Source: Aliarcobacter butzleri
GTDB lineage: Bacteria > Campylobacterota > Campylobacteria > Campylobacterales > Arcobacteraceae
DNA: 7,967 bases
Direction: 5' to 3'
Assembly (NCBI GenBank): GCA_012522985.1
Contig: JAAYJJ010000155.1
Coordinates: 1 to 7,967 of the forward strand
This document shows, in pieces, positions 6,477 to 7,967 of the stretch; positions within the stretch are counted from its first letter, which is position 1; the number at the start of each line of letters is the position of its first letter. The notes under the pieces were generated by a model that was not told where the DNA came from, did no database searches, and saw only the letters and a list, made by a program, of their open reading frames with translations. Both the position numbers and the translations under genes were made by a program.

Positions 6477-7406
6477 ATGAAGATTTTTATAGAGATACCT
6501 ACATGGTTAGGAGATGCTATTATGGCAACTCCTGCAATACAAAATATTATCAAAACCTACCCAAATGCTACAATTACACTACTTGGCTCATATGTCTCTA
6601 CTCAAGCCTTTGAAGGCTATCCAAATATAGAAAAAATAGTAGTTGATAAGAGCAAAAAAGGTGGAAATAGGTATTTAAATCTTATAAACTTAGCTAGAAG
6701 TTTAGGAGAGTTTGAACTAGCTTTTTCTTTTAGAAGGAGTTTTAGTTCAAGATTTTTACTATTTTTTATAAAAGCTAGGCAAAAGTTTGGATACAAAAGA
6801 TTTACAAATCAAGAAATCCATTTAGCTATAAGATATAATGACTTTGTAAATAGATCTTTAGGTATAAATAATCCCACAAAAGATCTAAAACTCTATTTTA
6901 AGCCTTTTGTATATAATAAACCCACTTTAGGGATCAATCCAGGGGCAACTTATGGAAGTGCAAAAAGATGGTATCCAAAAGAGTTTGCTAAAGTAGCTAT
7001 AGCTTTGGCTAATAAGTATGATATTATCATATTTGGAGGACCAACAGAGCTAGATATTGCAAATGATATAGCTAGTGAGCTAGTAAATGAGGGTATTACA
7101 AACTTTACAAATCTTGCAGGAAAAACTACTATAAAAGAGCTTATAGAAAAAATAGCAGGTTTGGATATTTTTATTACCAATGATAGTGGTCCTATGCATA
7201 TAGCAGCAGCTTATAAGATCAAAACTGTAGCTATCTTTGGACCTACAAAGTTTACAGAGACTCATCAGTGGAACAATCCTTTTGAAATAATAGTTAAAAA
7301 AGATCTTGATTGTATGCCTTGTATGAAAAGGGTTTGCCCCCTAGGGCATCATAACTGTATGAAAGAGATAAAAGCAAGTGATGTATTAAGGAGTTTGGAT
7401 GATTAG
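6477..7406 (+). CDS. waaF: Lipopolysaccharide heptosyltransferase II
   Basis: A 309-residue GT9 enzyme, slightly shorter than enterobacterial WaaF. It adds the second L-glycero-D-manno-heptose from ADP-heptose to heptose I of the inner core at the cytoplasmic face. The N-terminal IPTWLGDAIMATPA gives Asp13, the catalytic base position. The donor domain has LGINPGATYGSAKRW (151-165) with Lys163 in the ADP-heptose phosphate-binding place, FGGPTE (186-191), and TNDSGPMHIAAA (234-245). The C-terminal FGPT (254-257) and the CMPCMKRVCPLGHHNC segment (279-294; Cys279, Cys282, Cys287, Cys294) are characteristic of WaaF. The ATG is set by GAAGGA at 6467-6472. It follows the barrel-protein gene after a 77-base gap containing a palindrome and overlaps the next gene by 8 bases. 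This is the most confident functional call in the window; other ADP-heptose transferases of GT9 are the only real alternative. Confidence 0.93.
   Translation: MKIFIEIPTWLGDAIMATPAIQNIIKTYPNATITLLGSYVSTQAFEGYPNIEKIVVDKSKKGGNRYLNLINLARSLGEFELAFSFRRSFSSRFLLFFIKARQKFGYKRFTNQEIHLAIRYNDFVNRSLGINNPTKDLKLYFKPFVYNKPTLGINPGATYGSAKRWYPKEFAKVAIALANKYDIIIFGGPTELDIANDIASELVNEGITNFTNLAGKTTIKELIEKIAGLDIFITNDSGPMHIAAAYKIKTVAIFGPTKFTETHQWNNPFEIIVKKDLDCMPCMKRVCPLGHHNCMKEIKASDVLRSLDD
7388..7393 (+). promoter_or_regulatory. Strong Shine-Dalgarno for the gene at 7399
   Basis: AAGGAG lies inside the 3' end of waaF, five bases before the ATG at 7399. It is the best ribosome site in the window. In the frame of the downstream gene, a TAA at 7387-7389 prevents any longer N-terminus, so together they fix the start. 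Confidence 0.7.
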
Positions 7407-7967
7407 TTATTATGCTTCTAAAAAGGTAGATTATTTTGATGGCTTTAAAAATATTATATTATATAAAAAACCAAAAGTTCTAAAGAAAATATTTTTCAAA
7501 AAAACTTTTCCAGATATCTATCTATACAATATCCTAGATAAAGATAATATTTTATTTTTCCAAAATGCAAAAGCTATAGTAGTAAGTTCTAAAAGAGTAT
7601 TTGATAGCCTAAAAGATCAAATGCACAATAAAAAAATAGTTCAAATATACCCTTTTTTAACTCAAAAGTTTGAAGAGTTTAGCAAAAGTGATCAAAAAAA
7701 AGAGTTTTATAGTAAGCATAATATCGAAGAGTTTAAAAAACTAATTGTATTTAGTGATAGTGATTTTAGAAGAGGTGGAGTAAAAGAGTTTATATATATG
7801 ATAAATGCACTTAATTATAAGCATATCAAAGCTTGTATTGTAGGTGATAATAAATCTCTTGATACTATCAAAATCTTTTTAGATAGACATCAAGGAAAAG
7901 ATAAATTTTTATTACTAGAACAAAGCTATTTATTAGATGTTTTAAAAGTTAGTGATGTTTTTATCTC
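7399..7967 (+). CDS. WaaG-like GT4 glycosyltransferase, N-terminal part (3' end outside window)
   Basis: An open frame of 189 codons runs off the right edge without a stop. It starts at ATG 7399, has AAGGAG at 7388-7393, and overlaps waaF by 8 bases. Residues 115-150 (LIVFSDSDFRRGGVKEF... then ACIVGDNKS) resemble the start of the donor domain of WaaG, the GT4 enzyme that puts the first outer-core glucose on heptose II, where a VGSDFxRKGVDRSIEAL-type segment is followed by a VVGxDK strand. AKAIVVSSKRVFDSL (57-71) and KKIVQIYPFL (78-87) fit the end of the N-terminal domain. That domain is only about 110 residues, against the usual 170 or so, and lacks the glycine-rich opening, so this is a shortened GT4 protein or a diverged subgroup. 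Position after waaF suits a core transferase acting next. Family likely, activity uncertain; the EX7E motif would lie beyond the window. Confidence 0.65.
   Translation, partial: MISYYASKKVDYFDGFKNIILYKKPKVLKKIFFKKTFPDIYLYNILDKDNILFFQNAKAIVVSSKRVFDSLKDQMHNKKIVQIYPFLTQKFEEFSKSDQKKEFYSKHNIEEFKKLIVFSDSDFRRGGVKEFIYMINALNYKHIKACIVGDNKSLDTIKIFLDRHQGKDKFLLLEQSYLLDVLKVSDVFI

Noticed and set aside
6950..7265. Two minus-strand open frames inside waaF
   Set aside because: waaF is strongly supported on the plus strand, and these reverse frames have no recognisable features.

Overview
The window is a lipopolysaccharide/lipooligosaccharide (LPS/LOS) outer-core assembly locus. The low G+C, the dense overlapping genes, the A/T-ending codons, a TGnTAAAAT extended -10 box without a clear -35, and the gene content (WaaF, other GT9, GT4 and GT2 transferases, a Kdo/WaaP-type kinase and a WaaL-type ligase) suggest a Gram-negative member of the Campylobacterota. 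Within that group an Arcobacter-like genus is my best guess. That assignment is inference from style, not from a marker gene.

Layout. (1) Positions 1-1755, plus strand: the 3' part of a GT4 glycosyltransferase, open at the left edge, coupled by an ATGA overlap to an O-antigen ligase/polymerase-like membrane protein. (2) Positions 1752-1783: a perfect 12-bp inverted repeat over the stop codons of two convergent genes, probably a shared terminator. (3) Positions 1780-2829, minus strand: a complete GT4 glycosyltransferase. (4) Positions 2830-2937: a 108-bp divergent intergenic region with a good promoter for the plus-strand operon. (5) Positions 2938 to the right edge, plus strand: a tightly packed operon of Kdo/WaaP-like kinase, GT2 transferase, GT9 transferase, a membrane-anchored glycoside-hydrolase-like TIM-barrel protein, WaaF, and a WaaG-like GT4 gene cut by the right edge. 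Only the 77-bp gap before waaF interrupts the packing, and it holds a palindrome. No gene-free stretch exceeds 300 bases.

How the genes fit together (inference from families). Heptosyltransferase(s) and the GT2/GT4 enzymes would extend the inner core on Kdo-lipid A at the cytoplasmic face of the inner membrane. The kinase would phosphorylate a core sugar (Kdo or heptose). The WaaL-like protein would act on the periplasmic side, joining a lipid-linked glycan to the completed core or polymerising one.

The least explained gene is 5338-6399. It looks like a clan GH-A-type barrel with a likely nucleophile Glu, but with Ala where the acid/base Glu would be expected. It sits inside a biosynthetic operon, where a hydrolase is not an obvious need. 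The GT9 protein just upstream also lacks two donor-site residues that WaaF in the same operon keeps.
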